From: Aphanomyces cochlioides
Lineage: Eukaryota > Oomycota > Saprolegniomycetes > Saprolegniales > Verrucalvaceae
Length of the DNA: 64,000 nucleotides
Reading direction: 5' to 3'
Assembly (NCBI GenBank): GCA_019828595.1
Contig: JAHQRK010000002.1
Coordinates: 2,046,001-2,110,000, forward strand
Each line of letters opens with the position of its first letter. Position 1 is the first letter of the stretch. Positions 42,848 through 53,546 of the stretch are shown one piece after another. Below the pieces are notes generated by a model. That model was given only the letters and a program-made list of their open reading frames with translations. It did not search any database and was not told the origin of the DNA. Both the position numbers and the translations under genes were made by a program.

Positions 42848-45035
42848 AAATCGTATCCGGATTGTACGGATTTTGACAACACAACACAATCATTAGTTAC
42901 TTGGGTGATATGAATGTCACTTGGATGCAACGGACTTGCATTTTTCCTCTTTCCCAGAGCAGCACCGCTTGCCAAAATTCGAGTGGTTGAACGATTTCCA
43001 ACGATTCAAGAAGATGTCTATATCGCCATTGCAATGGCGTTGCAGACATGAAGTGATTGGAACGATGGAAGTTATGGCAAAAACTCGGGCAGCTTCTGTC
43101 ATAGTCGACGCATCTGGTGGCATGATAGCTTGATACTGTAGTATTTTCGACAATTTTTCACGGTCCAACTTGATTTTTTTTAGTTGAAGTCGCCCGTCGA
43201 AGTCGAATGTCCCACCACGTTTCGACTTGGTTTTACTCTCATTGACTTCCTTGCACACATGCAGCATGTTGATATTCGAGCTAGTATTTGACTCCATTGA
43301 TATAATTGTAGTCTGCTCTGTGTTTTCCTCCGTCTGAATTTCATTTGTTTGAGATAAGGAATATCGGATTTCGAGTGTTAATTTTTCCAACAAAACCATC
43401 AATTGCGATTGTAATGTTGGTGTCAAATGATCTTGACAGAAATTGGTAATGGATTGGAGAGTTGTAGTCGGCTTATTCATTTGAATCACAGATTCGAGCA
43501 AACGAAGGATGCTCGACGATGGAAGACATTTGCATACAACACCAACAAAATTAGACGCCAAGAACCTTAATGTTTTGCATTCAAATGCACCACCAATATT
43601 ACTTGCTCGACCCATCTGCAAATCTTTACACACAATGGGTTTCCATTTTGGCACCACATGATCAATGTGTCGGTTGTTGGCCTTTGCGACATTTAAAAGA
43701 AATAATGCATCGCGCTTGTATTTCATGGCTTGACTTATAGTTCTGTGACGAGCACTCAACATCATGTCGCCCTCTTCACCACCACCCCAAACAGCAAGTA
43801 AATAAGCTGTTTTTCGACACGAGTGAGATCCAAATGGGCCATCTCTATCCAAAATTTTTGTACAAACTGCTTTAAATCTCTCATGAAATGCCTCAGGTGA
43901 TATATGACCATCATAATTTCCAGGAAAAAGATAATTTTCGCCGCTATTGTTGTGCCGTCGAAAAATCCAAATCAATAAATGTCGAATAGGACACAGCAAA
44001 GACAAACTATCTTCAGCCCAAATCATGCATGTGACTGGACTCGAGTCACATTTGCCTTGTACTTTCACAGCTAGAGCTTCAATAAAACCATTTTCAGTCA
44101 CAATTCCTAAGTCTGGGATAAAATCATCAAATCTCATTCTGGCAATTTCTTCACTGCGTAGGAAAAGTTTGCAACTCAAAAGCACCATGACAAACAGCTG
44201 GAAATCATAATCATTATTTGATGCCAACAAATGGGTGCGAATATCCATTAGTTCCCAAGGTGATAGAGGTGAGTCACCTTGAGCAACATAGTCAGAGCTT
44301 TGCTTCCAACTTCCTTTGGCAGTGTTTTCAACGAGCTCAGACAATTTGGGTGATCCATTTCGCCAAAGTCGAGGGGTTCCACGGTGAAATCGACATCCTA
44401 AATAGCTGTTCTGTTCACATAACTGAGAGCATTCGTCACAACGGTCAATTAATCCTCCGCGTTGACCACGAGCACTGTGTATGACTGTGACAGCAGATAA
44501 CATCTGATCAACATTGCGGGGGTCATTCCAATCACCCTGGCAATAAATTGGTCGTCCTAAAACATCAAGGCATTGCTTGTTGTCGCCAATACGAACGAAG
44601 ATTGACCCTGTGGCCTGACGTTTGAAATTGATGAAATCAGATATTGTATTTGGACTCATTGATGGACAAAATGGTTCTGGTGGTTGATCAAGGAGCATCA
44701 AAAGGCTGTCATAATCACCTATTAATGGACAAAAGTACTGTAAACCACGGATGTGTTTTTTGTATGCTCGCTTTGAGTTGTCTTCCAAACATCGACTCCC
44801 TGTATGACTACGAGCAACTGTAGCTGGAACAAATGATAAACGCTGAAAGAGCAAAGTAACACCTTCATCAGCTTTCGCCTGAATTGCCACCTCGATGTGA
44901 TAAGGGTGCATGATGCGGCCTCGGCGTCTGCGTCGTTCCTGTCTGCGTCGGTTTCAAAAGTGAAGATATCCGCATATACGAAAAAATATCCGGATGGTAG
45001 TTTATGGTAGAAGGTGGTAGACTCTGGTAGAAAAT
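42830..45035 (-). mobile_element. Crypton-type element, right arm
   Basis: Mirror of the left-arm element with the same direct-repeat arrays on both sides. It was evidently carried along with the arm and did not insert independently, because the flanking lipase and GTPase sequences are also mirrored. Confidence 0.6.
42917..44911 (-). CDS. Crypton-type tyrosine recombinase (right copy)
   Basis: 664 residues, apparently identical to the protein at 36924-38918, with the same candidate catalytic Arg252, His363, Arg366, His389 and Tyr398. Both reading frames are intact, unlike the neighbouring lipase copies. Confidence 0.82.
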   Translation of the reverse strand: MHPYHIEVAIQAKADEGVTLLFQRLSFVPATVARSHTGSRCLEDNSKRAYKKHIRGLQYFCPLIGDYDSLLMLLDQPPEPFCPSMSPNTISDFINFKRQATGSIFVRIGDNKQCLDVLGRPIYCQGDWNDPRNVDQMLSAVTVIHSARGQRGGLIDRCDECSQLCEQNSYLGCRFHRGTPRLWRNGSPKLSELVENTAKGSWKQSSDYVAQGDSPLSPWELMDIRTHLLASNNDYDFQLFVMVLLSCKLFLRSEEIARMRFDDFIPDLGIVTENGFIEALAVKVQGKCDSSPVTCMIWAEDSLSLLCPIRHLLIWIFRRHNNSGENYLFPGNYDGHISPEAFHERFKAVCTKILDRDGPFGSHSCRKTAYLLAVWGGGEEGDMMLSARHRTISQAMKYKRDALFLLNVAKANNRHIDHVVPKWKPIVCKDLQMGRASNIGGAFECKTLRFLASNFVGVVCKCLPSSSILRLLESVIQMNKPTTTLQSITNFCQDHLTPTLQSQLMVLLEKLTLEIRYSLSQTNEIQTEENTEQTTIISMESNTSSNINMLHVCKEVNESKTKSKRGGTFDFDGRLQLKKIKLDREKLSKILQYQAIMPPDASTMTEAARVFAITSIVPITSCLQRHCNGDIDIFLNRWKSFNHSNFGKRCCSGKEEKCKSVASK

Positions 45036-45113
45036 CCAGTAAAGTCCGTTTATCCAAATATATCATCAAAAGTCGCCCGAATACATATATATCTCCCGCC
45101 CACGCTCCTCCCC

Positions 45114-46693
45114 ATGCTTCTAAATAAGGCGATTGCAGCAGCAGTTGTGACCAAGAGTTATGGTGTCACCGAGATCAGTGACAAGTTGCTGGCATTCAAG
45201 GCTTCTCTCGAGACATATCGAAGAGTTGTCCACGAACGAGTCCAAGGCAGCAAGTCAGTCGACGAGCGCTTGCGTGGTGACATGGAGGGCTGGAACAAAC
45301 TCGAAAGTCGGTTGAAGGACATCAAATCAAAAGAAATTCAGGATACGATGTACAACGCCTAGCAATCAAGAACCCTCGCAGCCTCCTAGTGGCAGCTCCA
45401 CAACGCCGAATACTTTCAATGACAAGAACATCACGACAGAAAGGAATGCGATTACTATCTTCACCGCCAACATGCTGGCCGAGAATCCACTCGAACGCAA
45501 GAGAAATGCCATGGGCACTGTTGCACGTATTGCTCGTGCAATTGGTTTAGGCGTCGTCGGCATCGCCAGTTTCGGAATTGCTCTGTGCGCAGGCAGAGGC
45601 TGTCGCCGGGTATGTCGAGTTGATGTCGTTGATTCCTGTTGGTATTGCAGCAGCAGAAGCTGGCCTCTTAACCGGTGTCATTGCTGTCGGGGCTGGTGCG
45701 GCCCACTGGGCACACAAGGGAGCATATGCTGCGTTTGCCAACATGTTTTCAATTGCGAGCGGACCTGACAGCGCCACTGCCAACCGGCTTCGGTCTGAAC
45801 TGTACCAAGAGTCGGCCAGCTCTTACCAGCGTCAGCTTGATGTTGTTGCGGAAGCAGCCTGCCCCAGCTACAAGAAAGAGATGGACACACTTGCACTTGA
45901 ATAGTTGCTCGAGACAGAAGCGACAACCGACAAAGTGAGTCCGAACAACAAACTGGTCATTGCAAAATACATCGACGTGATTCGAAGGATCGTCGAGCGC
46001 CGCAGAGTGTGCGATAACCTCGTCTTTATTGTTCTCAACGGCAAGCAAGGCGTCGACAAATCGTGGTTTATCAAGGCAATCAAAGGCCAACATGGTGGAC
46101 CCCGAGTCAGCACTGACTTGCCTGAATTTGGTCCATACACCCCCAAGGGTGTTGCCCATCCAACAAGAAGCGTGTACCTCGTAGACCTTCCCGCCGGTGA
46201 CTCTTTGAACGACAAACTTCGACTCTATCTGCAAGAACTCTATGGCATCGGCACGATCGGGATCAATCTGTTTGAGTTTGACGTTCGGCCGCAACTTTTG
46301 ACGGATGAAATGTTTGCCATGCGGCAAATGTACAACGGGTGCGACCACGTCCTTGTGTGCCTCAACAAGGTCATGTCGAAAGGCCTGGAGCTGAAGAAGT
46401 ATGACGCTGGATCGACGGCGCAGATAGAAGGGTATTTGAACACGTGGCGAGCCTTCTTCAAAGAAAACGACATCAAGAGACCGAAATACGACATCACGCT
46501 GACGGATATGACTGGCACCTGTGAGGTTCGGCCGTCGGATTCGGACGACGACTACGACAGTCGCGAACTTCATGATCGATGGGCTCAGCAAAATATCGAA
46601 AAGTTGGTCAGCAATGGCGGGTCGTCGCGTGACCAAGTCATTGAGTGGATCGAAGCCAAGATTGCCGCGATTCTCAACCGTCTTGGAAGGTAA
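45114..46693 (+). pseudogene. P-loop GTPase-like gene, right copy with nonsense codon
   Basis: Mirror paralogue of the left GTPase-like gene; exons 45114-45349, 45390-45526 and 45570-46693. A TAG at 45902-45904 replaces the CAG of the left copy, with a second C-to-T change just after it. Beyond 45981 the copies are clearly diverged paralogues. Here the P-loop reads NGKQGVDKS and the switch VYLVDLPAGDS, closer to a working GTPase than the left copy. The frame is open to 46693 after the stop. It is inactive if the stop is not suppressed, unless a downstream start is used. Confidence 0.75.
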
Positions 46694-47322
46694 CGGTCTC
46701 CGAAGCAAAATATTTTACACAAGTGTCGATTGCATGTAAAATGTTTCATGCTTCCTTATTGTCGACATTGGACTCCAACTGCATTCTCTATTTGTTTATC
46801 TACTTGCTAATGCTTTGATTCAATGGAGGTCGATACTGGAAATCTAGTTGTCGTATCTAAAGGTCATTTCATCTCCTTACACTGTGCCACCGACTCGGAG
46901 ATGTTAATGCTAAGCAAAACCAACACCACCGTGGCTGGCCACAAGGACCGCGGATCTTTGAAGGACATTCATGGAGCCTCAGTGTCGATGCCAAGTCTTT
47001 TCGCCATGACAACGTGCTGACAAGAGCCGTTGATGGAGCTCCACCGACTGCCCTACGCTTTGATAGGGCCAGGCACCTGGTTTCTCGAGAGTAGAGATTC
47101 AATACCGTCCATCGTTTCAGAACTCACCTCGATGATGGACCTGTTCCCAAGTTGCTGAATTCTCCCAACAAGACTGTGAGCCAGCATCCTGGCCATGGAA
47201 TGACGATTACTTCGCCCCATCTCGAGTTTACATGAGGACATTTGGAACGTGTGAAAATAATAGGCGACAACGACAGTTACTGGAAAGACTGCTGGTTTCA
47301 AAACGATTGACTATTGAGCACG
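46694..47322. other. Intergenic with a decayed fragment at 46860-47060
   Basis: No intact gene. The 46860-47060 stretch has a mirror-image relative at 34640-34900. Neither can be named. Confidence 0.55.
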
Positions 47323-49862
47323 ATGCGAGCGTGTGCCAGTGTTGGCGCGATCTCCAAGGAAAAAATGTCAAGCGCTCTAGAGAGTCTTTTCAACGAAGCC
47401 GCGTGGAGTAAGCATGCCGTCGATGGCATGGTGACACCAACCAAGCTGAACGAAGTGTTTGGCCAGATCACAAATGCATTCCTCTCCTCACACATGACTG
47501 AGGCACGGACGGCAGCACACACAAGAAAGTGAGCATCATCAATCGGTTGCTCAAAGCCAAAGGCATCACGACGTGGTTCGACGAGGAGAAGATGGAGGTA
47601 CTATCCTGCCGTCACCACACCAGACCAAGTGGGGGATTTTCGTAGGGCAATGTGAAGAAACAAATGATCCACGGCATCGACAATGCACGAGCGATCGTTG
47701 TGTTTGTGACACAGCGATACATTGACAAAGTGGGCGGAAGCAACGCTGAAGACAATTGCCAGCCGGAGTTCAACTACGCCGCGCGGCGCAAGACGGCCAC
47801 GAAAATGATCCCTGTCCTGATTGATCCATCGCCAAGTTTGAAGAATCCAGCGACGTGGACTGGCGAAGTCGGCTTTGTCCTGGGCGGTCATTTGTACTTG
47901 GACTTGAGTGCGGCCTTCGACGACGAGCAGCTCATGGCGACACGGATCGACGAATTGTATCATAAGATTGTCAGCATTGCAGGCTCACCGCTAGCTCAAC
48001 GCTTCCAAGGACTCCATGAGGCTGTCAAGGAAGAACAGCCTCCCGTGGACGCCGCCGTTCCGGATCCAACACCACGCAAGGCCACCAACTCGTTTGGCAG
48101 CACAACAATTCCTCTTACTTCGCTCTCGAAGCAGCAAGTTGCCACTCTACTGAATAACGTCGCGTGCTCCAAGTACAGGTATGCTCGTTGAAACTTCGCA
48201 TGGAATTCTGAGCTTTGACATAGCGCAACGTTTCTCGAGAACGAGATCGACGGGGAGGCGCTATCTGGCGTCGTTACTGTCGATGACGTGAAAGAGATGG
48301 GCGTCTCGTTGGCGGCGAAAGCGCGCGTCTTGTTTGACAAAATCACCGAATTCAAAGCTGCTGGCGTCCCCGTTGGCCTCATTGAAGCCAAGAGCCAAGC
48401 GGAAGCGAGCGCTCCAGAGCCCGTCCATGCTGCAACTCGGACCAAGATGACGTTTGACCAGATCAAAGCAAGTTTGAAACCTGCAGATTGGGTTCAGCTG
48501 TACAAGTACAAGCTCGAGACAAATGGCCGCAACAGCAGCGGGAGCCATGAACTCAAGTGGCCAGAACCTCCATGCTCCGTGTCTGTTACTTCAGGCTTGC
48601 ATGTCCAAGGCGACATTGCGGAAATCATTGAGAAGGAATGGGATATGATGATGCTCCAGAGTCTCGGTGGGCGTCTCGAAAAGGGCGCCTTCTGGCTCAA
48701 TTTCAAGATGAAGCCCATGGCTGGAGACGTCACGCCGCTCTGTGGAGGTTACAAGCAGTGGGTTGCCATCCACATCACCAAGGAAATGTTCATTGCCATC
48801 GAGTGCAACCAAGGCAACGACACGTTCATCGTGCGCAAGCAAGGTGAGCTCGACAACTCGTCTCGCTGCAACTGCTAGCTCGTAGGTGAGCCGGTCTCGA
48901 TCACCTTGCAAACATGGATCGACTTTGGCATGCTCGTGAATGTCAAAGGCGGCGTCATTCAGGTTCGTGGCGGCGTGTGGCTTCGTGCAATGACGTGGCA
49001 TTCAGGTTGTGCTGGGGAACGAGCTCATGGATCCAATTGAACTCGAACCTGCGTTTCATTTCAAGTTCGACTACAAACCCACGGAAGAACACGAGCTCTA
49101 CCTCATCCGAAAGACCTCATTCGCGTCAATCTTCCAAGGATATCTGCGCTGCATCGAGCTCTTCTCGACGTCGCCTGCATCTCGCCCCCAGCCACAACTT
49201 TTGCAGGTCGATCCCAGCGTCCACGACATGCACATGGCCAAAATTGAGGCGATGGTCAGTGGCATGCCCCAGCTTTGCAATTACGCCGACATGACGAAAG
49301 ATCAAGTCGACGCAGTGTCAGGTAAGCTACAGCAGCAATGGCGATTCCTGGAGGCAACTTCACGCACAGTGAAATGGGAACATACTTTGATGGCGACTAC
49401 TATGGCGACGCGTACAACAGCTACTTGATGACGTTGGCCGGTCGGTTCTCCTCCGAGTTGAACAAGCACAAGTTTGTGCGGCACGCGACGTTTGCACCGT
49501 TGGGAGCATGCTGGGTGACTACCATGGGCAGAGGTCTTCGATGGTTTGGCGTGTGGATCTCCGATTCCATGCTGCTGGAAGTCACTCTCAACAATCAAAC
49601 CGTCAACCATGGCGTGCATCACCGTGGTGCACCCAAACGGCTGGTAAGATCGCAGTGGGTGGACGTCACGATCAAGATGGAGGACAAGCGCATTCATGTC
49701 GTGGTCAACGGAGAAGATATGGACGACATCGTCCTCCCCGATGACTTTACATTCACGGCAGATCCTGGCGACGATTGCGAAGTCGGTCTCGTCAACTACT
49801 CGAATGCTGGGTGTTTCCTCGGCTTTCTCAAGACCTTGGCGCTCTGGTCACAGCTCTCATGA
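47323..49862 (+). pseudogene. TIR-SAM-lectin-like protein gene with damaged 5' part
   Basis: Exons include 47323-47597, 47646-48178 and 48224 onward, with later introns near 48846, 48965 and 49322. Order: a short N-terminal module, a TIR domain (GITTWFDEEKM, IDNARAIVVFVTQRY, and Glu in QPEFNYAARRK at the place of the NADase glutamate), a SAM domain (about 48120-48350), then two beta-rich regions resembling concanavalin/laminin-G lectins, the last ending VGLVNYSNAGCFLG...LALWS. At about 47480-47500 the first TIR strand is broken by a frame change and a TGA at a conserved Trp position. The rest is well preserved, so damage may be recent, or a downstream start may be used. Confidence 0.72.
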
Positions 49863-50888
49863 GTTTCGTCCTTCCCTGTCGTCTAAAGCATGTAAACCCA
49901 TTGTCAACTTTGTTGACATTCGTCATCGCTTCTCTGTCCACTTCATGTCCAGTTGACTTGCCACGCTGAAAGCTCGCACATCAACTCTTGAAGCTCCCAG
50001 AGAAGAAGACAGAGTTCTTCAAGTGCTTTCTCGTCATCTCCCCAAGGGCGACAGAGTCGAGACTAAACGCGTCAGTTGGCCGCATCTCCTGACTGCCGAG
50101 CTTCTTGGGACTGAAATCGTCTGAAGCAACCACTCTAAGGTTCTCGACTGCTGAGCTACTTGCTGCCAGCGTTTACCCACAGCAAAGTTTCCTCACCCAC
50201 TCTTCATAAAGATTTCACCTTCGAATCGTGTCGCAAGGACGAAACTTCCTCATCTTCTGGATATCTTGCTCTGCTGAACGTGCGGCTCCCGTCTGTGCAA
50301 TGTTGCCTCGTCGCTCTTGAGAAATGTCGACACTGGTCGACATAAATCTGCCGTTCTGCAGCTATTACACTCGAATGGATAGTTCCGATACTTACGACGA
50401 TAGTTGCAGCTGCACGTAGTGCTGGACTCCATACTCTCTCACCAAGTCATCCTTTCTCGTGCTCAAGAATGAGATCAGCCTCCCATGGCGAATCAAGACA
50501 GAGAGAGACCAAGCTTCGCTGTCAATTGTGCTACGCCATGTCTACAGCGTATTGAGAGCGACAGAACTGGAGCGTCCCCACAACTCGACACAATTCATCG
50601 AACTTCGAGATTCGAGCGCACAAGGCCACATAGTACACGTTCCCCATCGAGTACTGACGTAGAATCACCTTTCTCCATGCTTTCCTAAGCTTGATATCTC
50701 TTCAAAGCCGTTCTTTGAGTCATGTCCGTGCCGCCTGTAGTACTCAACAACTCATGTCGCTGTGCTCGTGTCATATCTGTACAATGAAAAATCAGCCAAT
50801 CAGATATGATTGTTTCGTTTTTAAGGCATTTGATTGGCTAAAATCTAAATTGAACCTCAATATCCAGCCAGCTTAGTTTCCATTTCGG
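49863..50888. other. 1-kb intergenic, no gene seen
   Basis: Only short frames without recognisable domains (for example 50459-50662). None of the ATCCGGAT motifs was found here. Confidence 0.55.
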
Positions 50889-51512
50889 ATGCAGAACCCA
50901 AAGCCCATCATGGCAACTCAAACAGCAGCACCAGGAGCTGGCGCGGACGAAGTGTACCGACGGGCGCCAGATTTCAAGAAGATTGAGCTTGAGCCAGAGG
51001 AGGAAGAGGTCGATGAGACGTACATGACGCTCCAGAGACTCCTCCAGACTTTCAACAGCACTCGACAACCTACTGTAGTACAATCCGAAGAAGAACGAAG
51101 GCGCGAAGAACGTGAAGCGCAGCGACGCGAGCTCTACGACGAAGCAAACAACGAACGAGAAGCAGACAACACAGGGAACAGTCGATCGGCGGCCGAACGA
51201 CGAATTCGATCGCGAGTGTGGAGCACAACATGTTCATTGCCACCACCCGAGATGATCATTCGTGACCGATGGCTCTCGCAGGATGTGGATGACAGCGAAG
51301 ACTTGTACTCGATTCTCCATCCTGCCATCATCCGAGCCAGCTTCCGACCACCGACAAGCCATCCCAAGATTGAAGTCATCGTGACTCCTGATCATGAAGC
51401 ACTCTTGGCCAGCCTTCCACGATCTCAACGAGCCGTGTCGTGTGGCGAACGAATGCTCAAGCCACCAAAGTCAACATGGTACCTCAGAGGGAAAAACATG
51501 GAAGTCCAGTAA
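50889..51512 (+). CDS. Hypothetical charged protein, 207 aa
   Basis: Single-exon frame with a possible second start at 50910. The N-terminal half is very acidic then very basic (EPEEEEVDE, a run of Glu/Arg from about 65 to 100) and probably coiled. The C-terminal half (about 120-200) looks folded, with MIIRDRWLSQDVDDSEDLY and a strand-like IEVIVTPDHEALL. I recognise no family. Convergent with the carrier gene, 54 bp away. A real gene is likely from length and position, but this is not certain. Confidence 0.6.
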   Translation: MQNPKPIMATQTAAPGAGADEVYRRAPDFKKIELEPEEEEVDETYMTLQRLLQTFNSTRQPTVVQSEEERRREEREAQRRELYDEANNEREADNTGNSRSAAERRIRSRVWSTTCSLPPPEMIIRDRWLSQDVDDSEDLYSILHPAIIRASFRPPTSHPKIEVIVTPDHEALLASLPRSQRAVSCGERMLKPPKSTWYLRGKNMEVQ

Positions 51513-51566
51513 ACATATATATCTATTGCCGTCACTGTCAACAACATCCAACGAGTACAACAATTG

Positions 51567-52686
51567 TTATAGTTTCTTTTGGCTGTGGGGAAGCGCAAAG
51601 GCAGCATTGAGCGGCTCATCCTGTGTCATCATGGATCGGCATTCCTCGTATGAGACGAAGAACACGACGCACCAGGGAGCTTTCCGCATCCAATTTGGAA
51701 TGAAACCCTTGTAGAAGGCTCGTATGCCTTCCTCGCGGAACGTCCGACTAGCGCAGTCACCAATTCCTTTGTAAATCGCCGCTTCACCGGCAGGTTGTGT
51801 CATGAGCCGCGTCTTGATGACATCCACCCTATGAGGAACATGTCAATCGATGTTTTACTTGTCATGCTTACGGATTCGACGCCGCTGCTCCAGCTAGCCC
51901 TGCAAACAGACTTGCTCCAAACGTAGCTCCAACCCCACCTTCCTCGACGAATCCTGAAGAAATCAGTGTTGTCTTCCTACGGGAAGAATGAGCAACTCGA
52001 TGGGATTAACAGATAGCGTACACTTGGTCATACACGCCCAACTCGGCGGCATTGACGATGAAACCTCGAGCAACATTTGGCCCAACGCCCTAAGATAGTC
52101 GTGTCAATGATGGGATGACGGAAGTCTACCTTAAGGAATCCTTGCATTCCTTCGTCACGGTGGATTTTGATCATGGCATCGGTTAGTCCGCGATAGAGAT
52201 CACCAGTGCGATCGGCCTGCATTCGGACCTTGATGACATCCACGCTACCCAAGAAGAGAACATCATACACTTGACAGTCAAGTCGACGTACGGATTTGCA
52301 ATGCTGATACTCAATGCGCCGGCCATGCCGCCCGCCATGAGCTTTTGTGCAAACGACATGCCTCCAATATCTGGCGATGTTCCTTGCAGCGCCATGATGG
52401 CGTCGCGGAAGGGTTCGTAGAGCACCATGCACATGCTCGAGTAGACCAATTGCCTTGCAACTGCTGGTCTTGCTCCTTTCCACAGCGCCCCGACGCCTTC
52501 TTCGGTCGCAATTCTTCCGATCGTGTTGAACATGCCCGTGTACCGCGGTTGAGGAGCGCCAAGCGCACCCATACCTTGCGCTTGAAGTCGGACTTTCGAG
52601 ATATCAACGGGAAGAGTCGCCATCTCAGCAGACGCTGACGCCACAGCCCCAGCAGCAAAGCGCACGTACAACGAATCCTTTTGCAT
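51567..52686 (-). CDS. Mitochondrial carrier protein, UCP/dicarboxylate-type
   Basis: 314 residues in five exons (52686-52292, 52244-52130, 52089-52022, 51976-51872, 51828-51567). It has the three repeats of the SLC25 family, each opening with the Px[DE]xx[KR] signature: PVDISKVRLQ, NPVDVIKVRMQ and NPVDVIKTRLM. It would sit in the inner mitochondrial membrane and exchange small metabolites. The first repeat (KVRLQAQ, YTGMFNTIGRIATEEG, ARQLVYSSMCMVLYE) points to the uncoupling-protein/dicarboxylate/oxoglutarate branch, but the substrate is not certain. Two of the four introns fall inside the carrier signature, at NP|VDVIK in repeats 2 and 3. Intron sizes are 40-47 nt. Confidence 0.93.
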
Positions 52687-53249
52687 CCTGTCGTGTCGGC
52701 GGCGAGTTGCGCTGTGACGGCTCGAATCTTAGAGTATATTTTTAGAACGCGAACAGGGAGTTGGAATTCTTCTATATAAGTACACTGCGAAGAAAGCAAC
52801 CACCTAAACTCTGTCGACATTGCAGTTCAATGTACTTGAATAAGGAAAGGTCGCTCCCCGAACTTTGGTTTTCGCAACCTCGCAACGTACAAAGCACCAG
52901 CATAGAAAAGGTTGGACGGCTCTTGCGTCGTGGAGCCATTCAACAATTTGAATCGCACCCATGTTGAAGGCTCTATCCCTTCTGAGCCTTCTCAGTCTAT
53001 AAAGCTCTTAAAGATGATGCCAAAGCCAATCCGATCATGCGTGACGAGATTGTGCAGTCGATTCTTGATGATTAGTACTGTACTCAGCTGAAAAGGCAGT
53101 GAATACTCATGGCGTTCCTTTAACACCGTCACGAAGAGCTTCTCCTTGCCACAATGGCGTCATTTCAAAGCTCTTTTACCACGAAGACCGCCCGAATGAA
53201 GGCTCAAAGCCAAGCTTCCATGGCTTGTGGACTGTAAAACTGATCGGAC

Positions 53250-53286
53250 TGGCCAAGCTAGCTTGAAAGACAAGCTCGCTTGGCCA
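53250..53286. repeat. 16-bp-arm hairpin
   Basis: Arms 53250-53265 and 53271-53286 pair with one mismatch around a 5-nt loop AAAGA; the outer stem is TGGCCAAGC with GCTTGGCCA. It lies in a non-coding stretch, so it may be a cruciform or transcript hairpin, or a foldback remnant. Confidence 0.85.
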
Positions 53287-53460
53287 CCAGACGAGCTATC
53301 TCTGTGGCTAGCCAAGAGAGAGTGCAATTATGGACGATGGAAACTGTTATTGGCCTTGGTTTCATGGACGGAACCGACCAAACTCCATGGACTTCGTCTG
53401 GGCAGCTCGAAGGAGACGATGGTTTGGAGGAATCAAGTTCAACTTGGTCTGGGAAATGTT

Positions 53461-53506
53461 ATCCGGATGCCGAACTGGAACATTATCCGGATTTCCGGAT
53501 ACCGGA
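53461..53506. promoter_or_regulatory. ATCCGGAT cluster upstream of the CID gene
   Basis: ATCCGGAT at 53461-53468, TATCCGGAT at 53484-53492 and a TCCGGATACCGGA variant at 53494-53506, 41-86 bp before the start codon. Confidence 0.5.
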
Positions 53507-53546
53507 ATAAAGAAGACTGCGCCATCCATCGGAGAGATCCATCGCG

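Larger units (their letters stand above)
41405..45981 (-). repeat. Right arm of the 4577-bp inverted repeat
   Basis: Mirror of 35854-40430 with a few substitutions, for example Ile to Lys and Ala to Val codon changes in the lipase and CAG to TAG in the GTPase gene. No length change over 4.6 kb points to a recent duplication or conversion. Confidence 0.95.
52687..53546. other. Divergent promoter region
   Basis: About 860 bp between the divergent carrier and CID genes. It contains the hairpin at 53250-53286 and the ATCCGGAT cluster. Open frames at 53227-53586 are short and unsupported. Confidence 0.55.

Noticed and set aside
45350..45569. Apparent frameshifts at the N-terminus of both GTPase-like copies
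   Set aside because: Removing GT-AG introns of 40 nt (45350-45389) and 43 nt (45527-45569), and their mirrors, restores one open frame of the right length. Such sizes are normal in this window.
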